64,000 nucleotides of DNA from Armatimonadota bacterium. GTDB lineage: Bacteria > Armatimonadota > Fimbriimonadia > Fimbriimonadales > Fimbriimonadaceae. The notes under the pieces were generated by a model, which saw only the letters and a program-made list of their open reading frames with translations, was not told where the DNA came from and made no database searches. A program made the position numbers and the translations under genes. Position 1 is the first letter of the stretch. Every line of letters begins with the position of its first letter. The stretch covers positions 62,001 to 126,000 of the forward strand of contig JAFDWS010000004.1 in NCBI GenBank assembly GCA_018268375.1, written 5' to 3'. Of the stretch, positions 1 through 8,287 are shown piece after piece.

Positions 1-81
1 GTGAATGGTAGCTTCGCGGTCCGAGACGGGCAACTGCTGGAGAGCGGCCTTGGTCGAATCGTCGATTTTGACTGGAAGTGA
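1..81 (+). CDS. C-terminal end of an amidohydrolase-like protein (partial)
   Basis: Reading from base 1 gives an open frame of 26 codons ending in TGA at 79-81; the rest of the gene lies outside the window. The tail reads VNGSFAVRDGQLLESGLGRI and then five more residues. A short beta-hairpin ending of the form VNG...V.DG....G..GR is typical of D-aminoacylase and related metal-dependent amidohydrolases, where it closes the small beta-sandwich domain. With only 26 residues this is a suggestion, not an identification. Its stop is 2 nt from the stop of the convergent gene that follows. Confidence 0.45.
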   Translation: MNGSFAVRDGQLLESGLGRIVDFDWK

Positions 82-83
82 GC

Positions 84-890
84 CTAGCGCTCACCTCTTA
101 GGATGCGTTGGCGGACACGCTGGATCTCTTTCTGCAGTTCAGGCCCAGCCAAGGCTTCCTGCTCCGCCATATAGGGAAAAGCCGCGCGGCCCATCACGAG
201 CAGGTCGCGCTCGGCCATCTTCCTCACGATCGGGTTAGGATCGAGGAGGAGCGTGCACTGACAAATAGGCCGAACGCCGGGCTGGACCGTGTCCTTCTCA
301 ACGATGTCCTGGACAACCCACTTCCCAACTTGTGTGCTCACGAAGGTCACTGTGACGACGAGAGCTCCCTTGTCGCCCGACCTCTCGACCACCGGAGCTT
401 TGGCCACAGCGACGATCCTGTCCCCGTCCTTCTGTCCTGACGTGCGGTCGTACTCGTAGAGGAACTGGAAGAAGCCGTCTTGGCTGAACTCGCTTGAGGC
501 CCGCGCGTAAGCCAGCGCGACTTCGCGCGCGGCCGAGACGCCGCTGGCAGACACCTTCTGGGCAAGGAAGTCCTTTCTCAGCGCCTCACGCTTGGTGAAG
601 ACGTGAACGGTGCAGGCACGATCGACCATGAAAACGTTCCGCTGTGCCATCGGCTTTGGGCCCGCTACGATGACTGGGTACTCGCGGTAGCGAAGCGAGT
701 GGAACGTCAAGGGCACAAGTCTGAGCATGCACGCATCGTCAATCGGCAACGGGTTGACGATTTGGCCGCCTTGTTCGAGGTGCTTCGACATCCACTCGAT
801 GACGAGTTGGTTGTTGCGCTTCGCGCTGACGTTCTCTTGTGGCATCGCTAGGCTTCCTGCAAGGGCGATCGTAAGAATGGCGAGGTTCAT
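84..890 (-). CDS. Secreted protein of unknown function with HEAT-like C-terminus
   Basis: 268 aa. I chose the ATG at 890 because it is preceded by AGAAAGGT, a good ribosome binding site, and starts a signal peptide (MNLAILTIALAGSLAMP). The longer reading frame up to 1019 would overlap the divergent dehydrogenase gene. The mature part is mixed alpha/beta with no motif I recognise. Residues about 217-241 (DPNPIVRKMAERDLLVMGRA and following) look like one HEAT or armadillo helix pair. It converges on the partial gene at the left edge and is divergent from the dehydrogenase. Probably periplasmic or surface exposed; function unknown. Confidence 0.7.
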   Translation of the reverse strand: MNLAILTIALAGSLAMPQENVSAKRNNQLVIEWMSKHLEQGGQIVNPLPIDDACMLRLVPLTFHSLRYREYPVIVAGPKPMAQRNVFMVDRACTVHVFTKREALRKDFLAQKVSASGVSAAREVALAYARASSEFSQDGFFQFLYEYDRTSGQKDGDRIVAVAKAPVVERSGDKGALVVTVTFVSTQVGKWVVQDIVEKDTVQPGVRPICQCTLLLDPNPIVRKMAERDLLVMGRAAFPYMAEQEALAGPELQKEIQRVRQRILRGER

Positions 891-957
891 ACCTTTCTGA
901 CGTTTAGGATAGCGCGACCGCTGTAGGTTCGGGCCTGCGACGAGTGGCGGCAACCTG

Positions 958-963
958 TACACT
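958..963 (+). promoter_or_regulatory. -10-like TACACT, leaderless promoter for the 971 gene
   Basis: TACACT ends 7 nt before the ATG at 971, so transcription would start at or next to the start codon. There is no ribosome binding site in the 7 nt between (GCTGGCC). The same TGTACACT string precedes the ABC-F gene at 20840. Confidence 0.55.
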
Positions 964-970
964 GCTGGCC

Positions 971-2143
971 ATGAACATTGTTGTGGTCGGTGCCGGCCGC
1001 CAGGGCCCGGCGGCTGCATATGACCTTGCGACGCGGCAACCAGGGTCGAGGGTCACGGTCGCCGATTACGACCTGCAGGTGGCGCAGAAAACAGCACAAA
1101 ACTTGAATTCACTCCAAAGCACGACCGAAGTTTTGGCGGCAGAGGTCGACGCGACGGACACCGGCCGTCTCGCCTCTTTCTTGACAGGCTACGATCTCGC
1201 TGTCGCGGCTGCTCCCTACCGGATCAACCCCAACATCTGCCATGCGGGGATTGAGGCGGGGTGCCACGTTGCGGACATGGGGGTCGACACTCCGGATGCT
1301 CGAGCGATCCACGCAAAATCCGAAAGGGCCAAGGAACAGGGGATTTGCATCGTCACCGACTGCGGCATCGCTCCGGGCTCGGTCAACATCCTCGCCATGG
1401 CGCTCCTGCAGCGCCAACCGGACACAACCAGCGTGCGACTCTATTGCGGAGGGCTGCCCACCCATGCCGGCCCACCTTTCTTCCATAAGGTCGAGTTCAG
1501 CGTCGAGAGTTTGTTAGGCGAGTATGTTGACGAAGTCGACTCGCTACGCAATGGACAGATTGTGCGATCGCAGCCGCTTGAAGACCTTGAGACGCTCGAG
1601 TTCGCTGGGGTCGGAATCTTGGAAGCGGCGACGACCTCGGGCGGCACAGGCACAGCCCCTTACGCCCTCCAGGGCCAGCTCGACACCTACGAGTACAAGA
1701 CCCTGCGGTACCCGGGCCATTGGAGCGCCATGCGCTTCCTGCGCGACGCCGGGTTCTGGGAAGGCGAGGCGCTCAAGACCACGTTGGAAATCATGGAGCG
1801 GCATATGGTCGATCCCGCTGCCAAGGACATCGTCGTCGCGCGCGTGGAAGCGTCAGGCCCGTCTGGCACGTCAGGCTATGACCTGATCGACCGCCACGAC
1901 CCGGGCACCGGCTTCACCGCGATGCAACGGACGACAGGATTTTCGACTGCGATCGTTGCCGCCCAAATCCTTTATGGCTCCATCGAGCCCGGCTGCAAAG
2001 GATGCGAGGAAGCGACGGAACCGTTGTCCTTCATCCAGGCGCTCCGAGACCGCGGAATCGAAGTCCGAGAGACCCAGCGCGGAGTTGAAGAATTCTCACA
2101 TACCGGCACTCTCACCACGCCCGGCGCGTCAAACATCTCATGA
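971..2143 (+). CDS. Saccharopine dehydrogenase-family oxidoreductase
   Basis: 390 aa. The N-terminus is a Rossmann nucleotide-binding motif (VVVGAGRQGPAAAYDL, residues 4-19) followed by an acidic beta-2 end (VADYD), typical of NAD(P)-dependent saccharopine dehydrogenase or lysine 6-dehydrogenase-like enzymes. The CGIAPGS segment around residue 140 and the long C-terminal domain (saccharopine dehydrogenase C type) fit the family and its usual length of about 380-400 aa. I start at 971 because the Rossmann strand begins directly there and a -10-like box lies 7 nt upstream; an upstream ATG at 944 adds nine unlikely residues. The stop overlaps the next start (ATGA at 2140-2143), so the two genes are translationally coupled. 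The exact substrate cannot be read from sequence. Confidence 0.85.
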   Translation: MNIVVVGAGRQGPAAAYDLATRQPGSRVTVADYDLQVAQKTAQNLNSLQSTTEVLAAEVDATDTGRLASFLTGYDLAVAAAPYRINPNICHAGIEAGCHVADMGVDTPDARAIHAKSERAKEQGICIVTDCGIAPGSVNILAMALLQRQPDTTSVRLYCGGLPTHAGPPFFHKVEFSVESLLGEYVDEVDSLRNGQIVRSQPLEDLETLEFAGVGILEAATTSGGTGTAPYALQGQLDTYEYKTLRYPGHWSAMRFLRDAGFWEGEALKTTLEIMERHMVDPAAKDIVVARVEASGPSGTSGYDLIDRHDPGTGFTAMQRTTGFSTAIVAAQILYGSIEPGCKGCEEATEPLSFIQALRDRGIEVRETQRGVEEFSHTGTLTTPGASNIS

Positions 2144-3393
2144 GCTGGCTCACAGGCGTCGCCTTGCTTGTCGCATCGGTCCAGACACCGACGGTGACCT
2201 CACACGAGAACGATCTGTTCAAGAAGAACATTGGTCTCTACTTGACGCGTGACTCATGGAACGACTCGCTCGCGTACCTGCATGGCCACTTTATGATGGT
2301 TCCGTTGCATGCAGCGATGCTGATGGACCAGAAAGATTGGCAAGCACAGTTCGAAGCGCAGTTCAATCGGCTTGTCAACGTTCCGCACGACAAGCTTTGT
2401 AAGAACCCGCTTTCGCGTCTGCAGTACCTCTATGTCGGCACCCGCTATTTGGCGCTGAGCGCTAAGACCGGGCACAAGGCGGACGTCCAGGACAAGCTCA
2501 ACACCTACCTCACCGACGAGATCGTCGACCGGTGGTTGAACCAGGACGCCATCGCGTTCGACCATGCGCCTTTCCACGGAGTGAAGGAGCGGATCGAACA
2601 CAAGCTGACCCTCGTCAATCCCGCCAAGTCTTACTTCAGCGCCATCACGGACGAGGAGATGTTCCTCTTCGCCGAGGCAGCCGACTTACTTACCTATGAG
2701 AAGAAGACCGGCACTCGCAATCCAGAGCACGGCGAGCTTCAAGACATCATGCGGACTGCGGGAGACGTCATCAGGTCGCGAACAAAGTGGACGAGCAAGG
2801 GAGGCTGGTTGTTCGACGTCGGACAATGGACCGACCACCCCGACCTGCTCTATGCGGGCAACGCCGAGATCATGCCCGGTATGTCACAGAGAAAGGTCAA
2901 CGACATCACGATGGACACGTCGCACTTTCACCGGTTCGCCCTGTTCGTCGTCTCACTGCGCGATGCGTACGAGCCCGGCAGCGCCGACTATAAGTTCTAC
3001 GACAAGATCCGAGCGGGCCTTGCGAAGCAGATGGACGATGTCGTCCTTCAGAAGCCGAGTGGTGACTTCAAGGGATATCGCCTGACGAACTTCATGAGCG
3101 GCCAAAACGGCGTTTACCGGTTTGGATCCGCCGACGACATCGGTAAGGACAAGGGATATGGCCCCTACGAGCTTTCCGGCACGTTCTTGCTGGGTTGGTG
3201 GTCGTTCCTCGGCGACGCCAAGATCGACGCAGCCTACGACGACATCTCCAAGTCGTTCCCGCTCGGTGAGGACATTTTGATGGTCTACCAAGGGCCGGTG
3301 TACAAAGCGCCGCCTCGCACGGAGAAGAGCTGGTACGAAAATGGGCTCGCCGAGCTCTTTACGAGCCTCGGTGCAAAGATGCCCCCTTTCTGA
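2140..3393 (+). CDS. Secreted helical protein, unknown; possible -1 frameshift at its end
   Basis: 417 aa to the first stop. It begins with a hydrophobic signal-like segment (MSWLTGVALLVASVQTPTVTS) and continues as a mostly helical, tryptophan-rich protein that could be an alpha/alpha toroid of the kind seen in polysaccharide lyases and glycosidases. I cannot assign a family. Its ATG overlaps the stop of the dehydrogenase (ATGA). The last codons before the stop are CCC CCT TTC TGA, which contain the exact heptamer C_CCT_TTC; a -1 slip there continues for 31 codons in a lysine-rich frame to a TAG at 3483-3485. Either the protein is naturally made in two lengths, or a one-base indel has truncated it. 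Confidence 0.75.
   Translation: MSWLTGVALLVASVQTPTVTSHENDLFKKNIGLYLTRDSWNDSLAYLHGHFMMVPLHAAMLMDQKDWQAQFEAQFNRLVNVPHDKLCKNPLSRLQYLYVGTRYLALSAKTGHKADVQDKLNTYLTDEIVDRWLNQDAIAFDHAPFHGVKERIEHKLTLVNPAKSYFSAITDEEMFLFAEAADLLTYEKKTGTRNPEHGELQDIMRTAGDVIRSRTKWTSKGGWLFDVGQWTDHPDLLYAGNAEIMPGMSQRKVNDITMDTSHFHRFALFVVSLRDAYEPGSADYKFYDKIRAGLAKQMDDVVLQKPSGDFKGYRLTNFMSGQNGVYRFGSADDIGKDKGYGPYELSGTFLLGWWSFLGDAKIDAAYDDISKSFPLGEDILMVYQGPVYKAPPRTEKSWYENGLAELFTSLGAKMPPF
3384..3390 (+). other. Candidate -1 ribosomal slippery heptamer CCCTTTC before TGA
   Basis: In the frame of the 2140 gene the bases read C_CCT_TTC and are followed directly by TGA (3391-3393). This matches X_XXY_YYZ, the general form of a -1 slip site, with a stop in the next codon. 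A short stem (CGCC 3397-3400 with GGCG 3410-3413) starts 6 nt downstream. C_CCT_TTC is not among the strongest known heptamers. Confidence 0.4.
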
Positions 3394-3485
3394 AGGCGCC
3401 CCCTTCGAAGGCGGTGTCCACGAAGGCGAAGGCGAAACAGCCGGTTAAGAAAACCCTAGCGAAGAAAAGGAAGAAGCGGCGTTAG
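3390..3485 (+). other. Lysine-rich -1-frame extension of the 2140 gene
   Basis: In the -1 frame the sequence from CTG at 3390 encodes 31 residues before TAG: L-K-A-P-P-S-K-A-V-S and so on to K-K-R-K-K-R-R. Eleven lysines and three arginines make 14 of 31 residues basic. The extension fills almost the whole gap to the next gene, whose ATG is 10 nt after the TAG. Confidence 0.45.
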
Positions 3486-3495
3486 ACTCTGAAGG

Positions 3496-4077
3496 ATGAA
3501 ACGCTTCTTTGCTCTTTCCGTGCTGTTGCCTTTCTTCTCGGTCGCTCTCTGCCAGCACATGATGCCCGGTCTGAACGGGAAGATCGTCTTGTTGGCGATG
3601 CTCGAGGTCAAGAAGGAGCTGAAGCTGACTAAGCAGCAGGAGGATCAAATCCGGGAGATTCAGCAAAAGGCTCAAAAGGATCCCACCGGATTTGGCATGC
3701 CGGACATGCACTACATGCTGAAGCCAATCGACGTCAAGGTCGTCGAGGTGCTTGACGAGGGCCAGCGCGCCAGGCTCCAAGAACTCTGGCTCCAGGACAA
3801 CGGCCCGCTCGCCATCAGTGAGCCATCGGTTGCGGCAACGCTCGAATTGGACGAGGCGACGACAGGCAAGGTCAAGGAGATCGGCAAAGAGTTCGACCGG
3901 GCCAGTATGGATTTGCTCATGGCCGTCCAGCGTACGCACAAGATGGACAAGCCCGCAATGGAGAAGCTCCAAAAGGACACGAACGACAAAATCCTGGCAT
4001 TGCTCTCCGAAGGCCAGCTCAAGAAATGGCAGGAAATGCTTGGCAAGCCCTTCAAGTTCCCGAAGGTCGGGCGCTAA
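3496..4077 (+). CDS. Periplasmic Spy/CpxP-like (LTxxQ-type) protein
   Basis: 193 aa. A clear signal peptide (MKRFFALSVLLPFFSVALC) is followed by an almost entirely helical protein. Residues about 42-60 read KKELKLTKQQEDQIREIQQ, which resembles the LTxxQ motif of Spy/CpxP periplasmic chaperones, and similar helices recur (LELDEATTGKVKEIG; ALLSEGQLKKWQEML). These repeats suggest a fold like that of heavy-metal resistance or Spy proteins. A ribosome binding site (GAAGG) sits 1-2 nt upstream of the ATG, which is close. The gene follows the previous frame with no room for a separate promoter, so the two are probably cotranscribed. The TAA directly abuts the stop of the convergent oxidoreductase gene. 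Confidence 0.65.
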   Translation: MKRFFALSVLLPFFSVALCQHMMPGLNGKIVLLAMLEVKKELKLTKQQEDQIREIQQKAQKDPTGFGMPDMHYMLKPIDVKVVEVLDEGQRARLQELWLQDNGPLAISEPSVAATLELDEATTGKVKEIGKEFDRASMDLLMAVQRTHKMDKPAMEKLQKDTNDKILALLSEGQLKKWQEMLGKPFKFPKVGR

Positions 4078-5037
4078 TCACAGGGAAACGGGCTGACCTG
4101 TCGTCGCGCTCTCAATTGCTGCCTGTGCCACCGCAACGGCCAACATGCCTTCCTCCGCGGTGACAGCGGGTTCGCTTTCGCCGCTCACAGCTTTGAGGAA
4201 CGCAGTCAGTTGTCGGAAATAAGGATCGTCCCCTGACGCGTAATTGTTCTCCGTCGCTCCGCCGCTGACGCGGAGGGTGGAATTGACACGCGAATCGTAC
4301 TCAACTGCCCCACCGCTGCCCATTGCCTCGATGGTCACGCGGAAGCCGCCTGGATCCATCCAGGTGGACTCGACATGGGCGACGCACCCGCTCTCGTACG
4401 TGATTGTCGTGAGGGCGTAGTCGCCCCGAAACTCCGTCCCTTCGACCGTGTTTCCCAACCTCACGGACCGTGAGCAAACGAGCTTGGGAGTTCCCAGAGT
4501 CCAATTGAGCCAGTCGAACTCGTGCACCGCCAAGTCAAGGAGGATGCCCCCGGACTTCTCGATATCGAGGAACCAATCGGCTTTTGGAGCACCGCCCCCT
4601 CGGCGCAAGCGCACTGAAGCTGGCTCGCCGATCTCTCCGTTTGCGATGACCCGGTGCGCAGCCTGAAACTCGGGAAAGAAACGGACGACATGGGCGGGCA
4701 CGAGCATTGTGCGGTTTGCCCTCGAGGAGTCGATCATCGCTTGGCACTCCTCGACTGTTCGGGCCATCGGCTTTTCGACCAAGGTCGGCTTCTGAGAGTC
4801 CATCGCCCGCAGAACCACGTCCATGTGGACAGTCGTCGGCAAGCAGACGTCCACCGCGTCCACTGCTCCGAAGAGGTCAGTCAAACTGGTGGCGCGAAGC
4901 GCGCCGCGCTGTTCGACAAAACTGTCTAGCCGCTCGGTGTCGATATCGAACGCCCAGACCTCGACACCGTCCATTTGGGCGTATTTGTTCGCATGGACCC
5001 CGCCCATCCCGCCACAGCCCACGATTCCGACCCTCAT
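4078..5037 (-). CDS. Gfo/Idh/MocA-family oxidoreductase
   Basis: 319 aa, the usual length. The N-terminal Rossmann motif GIVGCGGMGGVHANKY (residues 4-19) binds NAD(P). EKP at 88-90 holds the lysine typical of the family, and the second-domain motif GGILLDLAVHEFDWLNW (about 163-179) carries the conserved Asp and His. Such enzymes oxidise or reduce sugars and inositols; the substrate is not readable here. I use the ATG at 5037, where the Rossmann strand begins, rather than the longer frame. It lies 10 nt downstream of the esterase stop on the same strand, so the two are likely one transcript. Confidence 0.85.
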   Translation of the reverse strand: MRVGIVGCGGMGGVHANKYAQMDGVEVWAFDIDTERLDSFVEQRGALRATSLTDLFGAVDAVDVCLPTTVHMDVVLRAMDSQKPTLVEKPMARTVEECQAMIDSSRANRTMLVPAHVVRFFPEFQAAHRVIANGEIGEPASVRLRRGGGAPKADWFLDIEKSGGILLDLAVHEFDWLNWTLGTPKLVCSRSVRLGNTVEGTEFRGDYALTTITYESGCVAHVESTWMDPGGFRVTIEAMGSGGAVEYDSRVNSTLRVSGGATENNYASGDDPYFRQLTAFLKAVSGESEPAVTAEEGMLAVAVAQAAIESATTGQPVSL

Positions 5038-5047
5038 GACCGGGATG

Positions 5048-5908
5048 TTACTTGGACTCCTTCGGCTTTGTCTGGAACAGCCAGCGGAGCGCGTCGGCCA
5101 TGACCGCACGCCCCTGCTTGTCGCTGTGCCCGCCTTTGCCCCAAACCGTCATCAATTCGTAGCCCTTGAATTGGAGCGCTTTGGCCATCTGCTGGTTAGA
5201 GAGCCACCAGTTCCCGTGCTCGTTGTCGAGGTCGTTCTCGCCGTCTTGGAGGAACACACGAATGAGCTTTTTCTCGGTCTTTCGGATCAAAGCAGGATAG
5301 TTGTGGCCGCCTTCCCGCTTGGACTCGCCGGAAGCGATGTTGGTGAAGCTACCGATCCAGGACATCACGAGCCCGAACTTGTCTGGCCGATGCCAGGCGA
5401 CGGTGAAGGAGCAAATGCCGCCTGAACTCAAACCTGCCGCGCAGCGCCGCATCGGGTCATGCGTGATCTTGTACTTCGCCTCCACCAGCGGCAGGAGTTC
5501 ATCAAGCAAGAAGCGAGAGTAGGCGTCGCTCAGCGTGTCGTACTCGCGCGAGCGGTCGGACTTGCCGTCTGTGAAGGTGCCTGGAGTAACGAACACGGCG
5601 ACCGTTTGAGGAAGGTCGCCTTGCGCGACCAAGTTGTCGAAGAAAACCGGGGCATAGGAGTGCGACCATTGTCCATCCTGAAACACGACGAGGTTGGACT
5701 CCTTGGCCGGATCCAGGTTCGCCGACGTGTAAACCCACCAGTCATGCCAAGTACCGCCAAAGACCTGGCTGGTGAGCCGAGGCTGTTGCTCCATTCGACC
5801 CTTGGGCACGCCCGGCTGCTCGACGGCCTCTTTTGGGACAGGGTAGTTCTCTTCGGCTTGCCCCTTGTTCTGGTCGGTCAGCAGAAGCAAAATAGCGGCG
5901 CTCAACAT
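5048..5908 (-). CDS. Secreted alpha/beta-hydrolase, esterase D-like
   Basis: 286 aa with a short N-terminal hydrophobic segment (MLSAAILLLL). It has the serine hydrolase elbow G-L-S-S-G-G at 159-164 (nucleophile Ser161), an acid candidate in LQDGENDLDNE (Asp222 or Asp226) and a histidine in GKGGHSD (His261). This order is that of the esterase D / enterochelin esterase family. It is the first gene of a two-gene leftward unit with the Gfo/Idh/MocA oxidoreductase, so it may release a substrate from an ester or feruloyl conjugate, but that is inference. TAGAAT ends 7 nt upstream of the ATG without a ribosome binding site, so the mRNA may be leaderless. Confidence 0.8.
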   Translation of the reverse strand: MLSAAILLLLTDQNKGQAEENYPVPKEAVEQPGVPKGRMEQQPRLTSQVFGGTWHDWWVYTSANLDPAKESNLVVFQDGQWSHSYAPVFFDNLVAQGDLPQTVAVFVTPGTFTDGKSDRSREYDTLSDAYSRFLLDELLPLVEAKYKITHDPMRRCAAGLSSGGICSFTVAWHRPDKFGLVMSWIGSFTNIASGESKREGGHNYPALIRKTEKKLIRVFLQDGENDLDNEHGNWWLSNQQMAKALQFKGYELMTVWGKGGHSDKQGRAVMADALRWLFQTKPKESK

Positions 5909-5915
5909 CGTGCGT

Positions 5916-5921
5916 ATTCTA
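5916..5921 (-). promoter_or_regulatory. -10-like TAGAAT, leaderless promoter for the esterase
   Basis: On the minus strand TAGAAT is followed by 7 nt (ACGCACG) and then the ATG at 5908. No Shine-Dalgarno sequence is possible in that space. Confidence 0.55.
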
Positions 5922-5961
5922 CGCAGGGAGCCTGGTAACCTTGCGCGGTCGAGGATGGAAC

Positions 5962-7173
5962 ATGGTTCAACTGACAGGATGGAATCGAGCTGCTTTGGGC
6001 GTCGTGGTCTTGGGAGCAGCGATGGCCGTTAGCGCCAAAGAGAAGAGCTTTGCAGAAGACGTTGCTTTCCTGAAGAAGCACACGAACGCGACCGTGCTGA
6101 AAGGCGAGGGCGGGGCGGCCGTCGTGGTCATTCCGCAATACCAGTGCCGCGTCATGACCAGCACTGCTGACGCCGCGTCCGGTGAAGGCGCAGGATGGAT
6201 CAACTACAAACTGATCCAAACGGGCAAGACGGTGCCACACATCAACGTGTTCGGCGGTGAGGACAGGTTCTGGCTCGGCCCCGAGGGCGGCCAGTTCTCG
6301 ATCTTCTTCAAGAACTTGAGCGTTTTCGACCTGGCCCACTGGCAGACTCCGGCACCGATCGATACGGACGCCTACAAGGTCGTGAACAAGACGACGGACA
6401 GCATCACGTGCTCGCACCAGTTCCGACTCGTCAACTATTCCGGATCTCTCTTCCAGATCAACGTGAACCGCCAAGTCAAGGTCATGTCCATGCAGGACGC
6501 GCGCACGGCGCTCGGTATCGGCGACATGCCCGGCATCAAATACGTCGGTTTCCAAACAAAGAACACGGTCACGAACGTGGGCTCGACGATGTGGGACAAA
6601 TTGAGCGGAATGCTCTCGATCTGGATCCTCGGCATGTACAAGCCCAGCGACCAGACGACAGTCATCGCCCCCTACAACACAGCGGGCTCGGGCAACATCG
6701 TCAACGACACGTACTTTGGAAAAGTCCCCGCAAACCGCCTCAAGGTCCAGGACGGTCTCGTCCTCTTCAGTGGGGACGGCAAGATGCGGACCAAGATCGG
6801 CCTGCCGCCATCGCGCGCCAAGGACGTTGTCGGCAGCTACGACGCTTCACGCAACATGCTGACGATCGTCAAGTACACGTTTGACGCGAGCGCGAGCGAC
6901 TACGTCAATTCGATGTGGGAGCTTCAGGACAATCCGTTCGGTGGTGACGTTGTCAACAGCTATAACGACGGCCCGCCGAGCCCAGGTGCCAAGCCGCTTG
7001 GCCCGTTTTATGAACTGGAGACCTCGTCACCCGCGATGAACTTGGGGCCTGGAGGTTCGCACACTCACTACAGCCAGACCTTCCACTTCTCCGGTCCCCG
7101 CGAAGAGCTCGACAAGATCAGCAAGAAGGTGCTGGGCGCCGAGCTCGACATGGTCGCGACCACCTTTAAGTAA
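5962..7173 (+). CDS. Secreted DUF6786-like protein
   Basis: 403 aa. I start at the ATG at 5962, which has GAGG/GGA upstream and begins a signal peptide (MVQLTGWNRAALGVVVLGAAMAVSA). The TTG at 5941 would add seven residues. The mature protein has long beta-rich stretches, and its most striking motif is NVFGGEDRFWLGPEGGQFSI (residues about 95-114), which I associate with the uncharacterised DUF6786 family of secreted Armatimonadota and Planctomycetota proteins; that link is from memory. The fold may be a galactose-mutarotase-like beta-sandwich, but no catalytic site is evident. It is a single gene, followed by a good GC-rich hairpin. Confidence 0.7.
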   Translation: MVQLTGWNRAALGVVVLGAAMAVSAKEKSFAEDVAFLKKHTNATVLKGEGGAAVVVIPQYQCRVMTSTADAASGEGAGWINYKLIQTGKTVPHINVFGGEDRFWLGPEGGQFSIFFKNLSVFDLAHWQTPAPIDTDAYKVVNKTTDSITCSHQFRLVNYSGSLFQINVNRQVKVMSMQDARTALGIGDMPGIKYVGFQTKNTVTNVGSTMWDKLSGMLSIWILGMYKPSDQTTVIAPYNTAGSGNIVNDTYFGKVPANRLKVQDGLVLFSGDGKMRTKIGLPPSRAKDVVGSYDASRNMLTIVKYTFDASASDYVNSMWELQDNPFGGDVVNSYNDGPPSPGAKPLGPFYELETSSPAMNLGPGGSHTHYSQTFHFSGPREELDKISKKVLGAELDMVATTFK

Positions 7174-7192
7174 GTCCGCACCAACCCATTCA

Positions 7193-7223
7193 GGCCCGGC
7201 TCGCTCCTTTGGCGGGCCGGGCC
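7193..7223 (+). terminator. GC-rich hairpin downstream of the DUF6786-like gene
   Basis: GGCCCGGC (7193-7200) pairs perfectly with GCCGGGCC (7216-7223) across a 15-nt loop. It is followed by a T-rich run (GCTTCTTGCTT). It lies 20 nt after the stop codon. A likely intrinsic terminator, although the T-tract is interrupted. Confidence 0.55.
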
Positions 7224-7406
7224 GCTTCTTGCTTCCGCCCACCAACCTCTGGTTGACGTCTCTCGGCAATGGCACCGCAGACATTGGATGCGAAACATGA
7301 CCGCTTGGTTCCGCTCCCACCCCCTTATAAGAATGGAATGAGAATGCAGGTTCAAAACGACCCCTCCGGCAATTGACCGCGTTCCCAAATCCAAAACCTG
7401 AACGGC

Positions 7407-7412
7407 CATAAT
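7407..7412 (+). promoter_or_regulatory. -10-like CATAAT, leaderless promoter for the 7419 gene
   Basis: The string GGCCATAAT ends 6 nt before the ATG at 7419. The 6 nt between are CCCCTC, with no ribosome binding site. It is one of six CATAAT boxes of this kind in the window. Confidence 0.6.
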
Positions 7413-7418
7413 CCCCTC

Positions 7419-8258
7419 ATGAGCCCGCTCTTGTTGATTGCCGCAGTCCAGAGCCAAGACCGGGTGCGCTCTGTGGTCGGCGACCTTCGCATCGAGCCGG
7501 CCTTTCACTCCAAGGTCTTAGGCAACGACCGACCGATCCGCGTCTGGCTCCCGCCGAGCTACGGATCAAGTCCGTCTCGCCGCTACCCGGTGCTCTACAT
7601 GCACGACGGCCAGAACGTCTTCGACGGCATGACGAGCTACCTCCCGAACATCGAATGGAGGGTCGACGAGACCGGCACGGCACTCATGCAGTCACGTCTC
7701 GTAGACGAGCTGATCATCGTCGGCATCGACAACGCGGGCATGGCTCGCGCGGACGAGTACCTCCCGACCCGGCTCAAGCGTGATGACGGAGGGGCCTGGG
7801 GCGGCAATGCTGACAAGTACCTGCGCTTCGTCACCGATGAGGTCATGCCCTGGGTGGACAAGACGTATCGAACCAAGAAGGGGCCCGCGAACACCGGCCT
7901 GTGCGGCTCCTCGTTTGGCGGCGTCGTCACCCTCTACATGGGGCTTCAGCGACCGGACGTGTTCGGCCGCATCGCCGTCGTTTCTCCCAGCCTTTGGTGG
8001 GACGACCAACTCATGACCAAACGCGTTGCGGAGCTGCCCAAGAAGCTCCCACTTCGCATTTGGATCGACATGGGCACGAAGGAAGGCGCCGACTCAGTGG
8101 ACCAACTGAAGCGAATGGAAGGGACTCTTCAGAAGAAGGGGTGGACTTTGGGCAAAGACCTGGCATGTTACGTGGATACCGGTGCGGTGCACAACGAGGA
8201 CGCATGGGCCAAGCGGATGGGAATGATCCTCGAGTTCCTCTTTCCGGCAAAGGGCTAA
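7419..8258 (+). CDS. Secreted esterase D-like alpha/beta-hydrolase
   Basis: 279 aa with a short signal peptide (MSPLLLIAAVQSQ). The oxyanion and strand motif YMHDGQNVFDG (60-70) and the nucleophile elbow G-S-S-F-G-G (163-168, Ser165) are those of the esterase D family, which includes trilactone esterases, acetyl-xylan and feruloyl esterases. Asp218 (IDMGTKEG) and His258 (DTGAVHNED) fit as the rest of the triad. It is the second such esterase in 3 kb; the two are only distantly alike. It stands alone, with its own CATAAT box immediately before the ATG and no ribosome binding site. Confidence 0.82.
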   Translation: MSPLLLIAAVQSQDRVRSVVGDLRIEPAFHSKVLGNDRPIRVWLPPSYGSSPSRRYPVLYMHDGQNVFDGMTSYLPNIEWRVDETGTALMQSRLVDELIIVGIDNAGMARADEYLPTRLKRDDGGAWGGNADKYLRFVTDEVMPWVDKTYRTKKGPANTGLCGSSFGGVVTLYMGLQRPDVFGRIAVVSPSLWWDDQLMTKRVAELPKKLPLRIWIDMGTKEGADSVDQLKRMEGTLQKKGWTLGKDLACYVDTGAVHNEDAWAKRMGMILEFLFPAKG

Positions 8259-8287
8259 CGGTGCCAAGGCTCGACCCTGAGCTAAGG

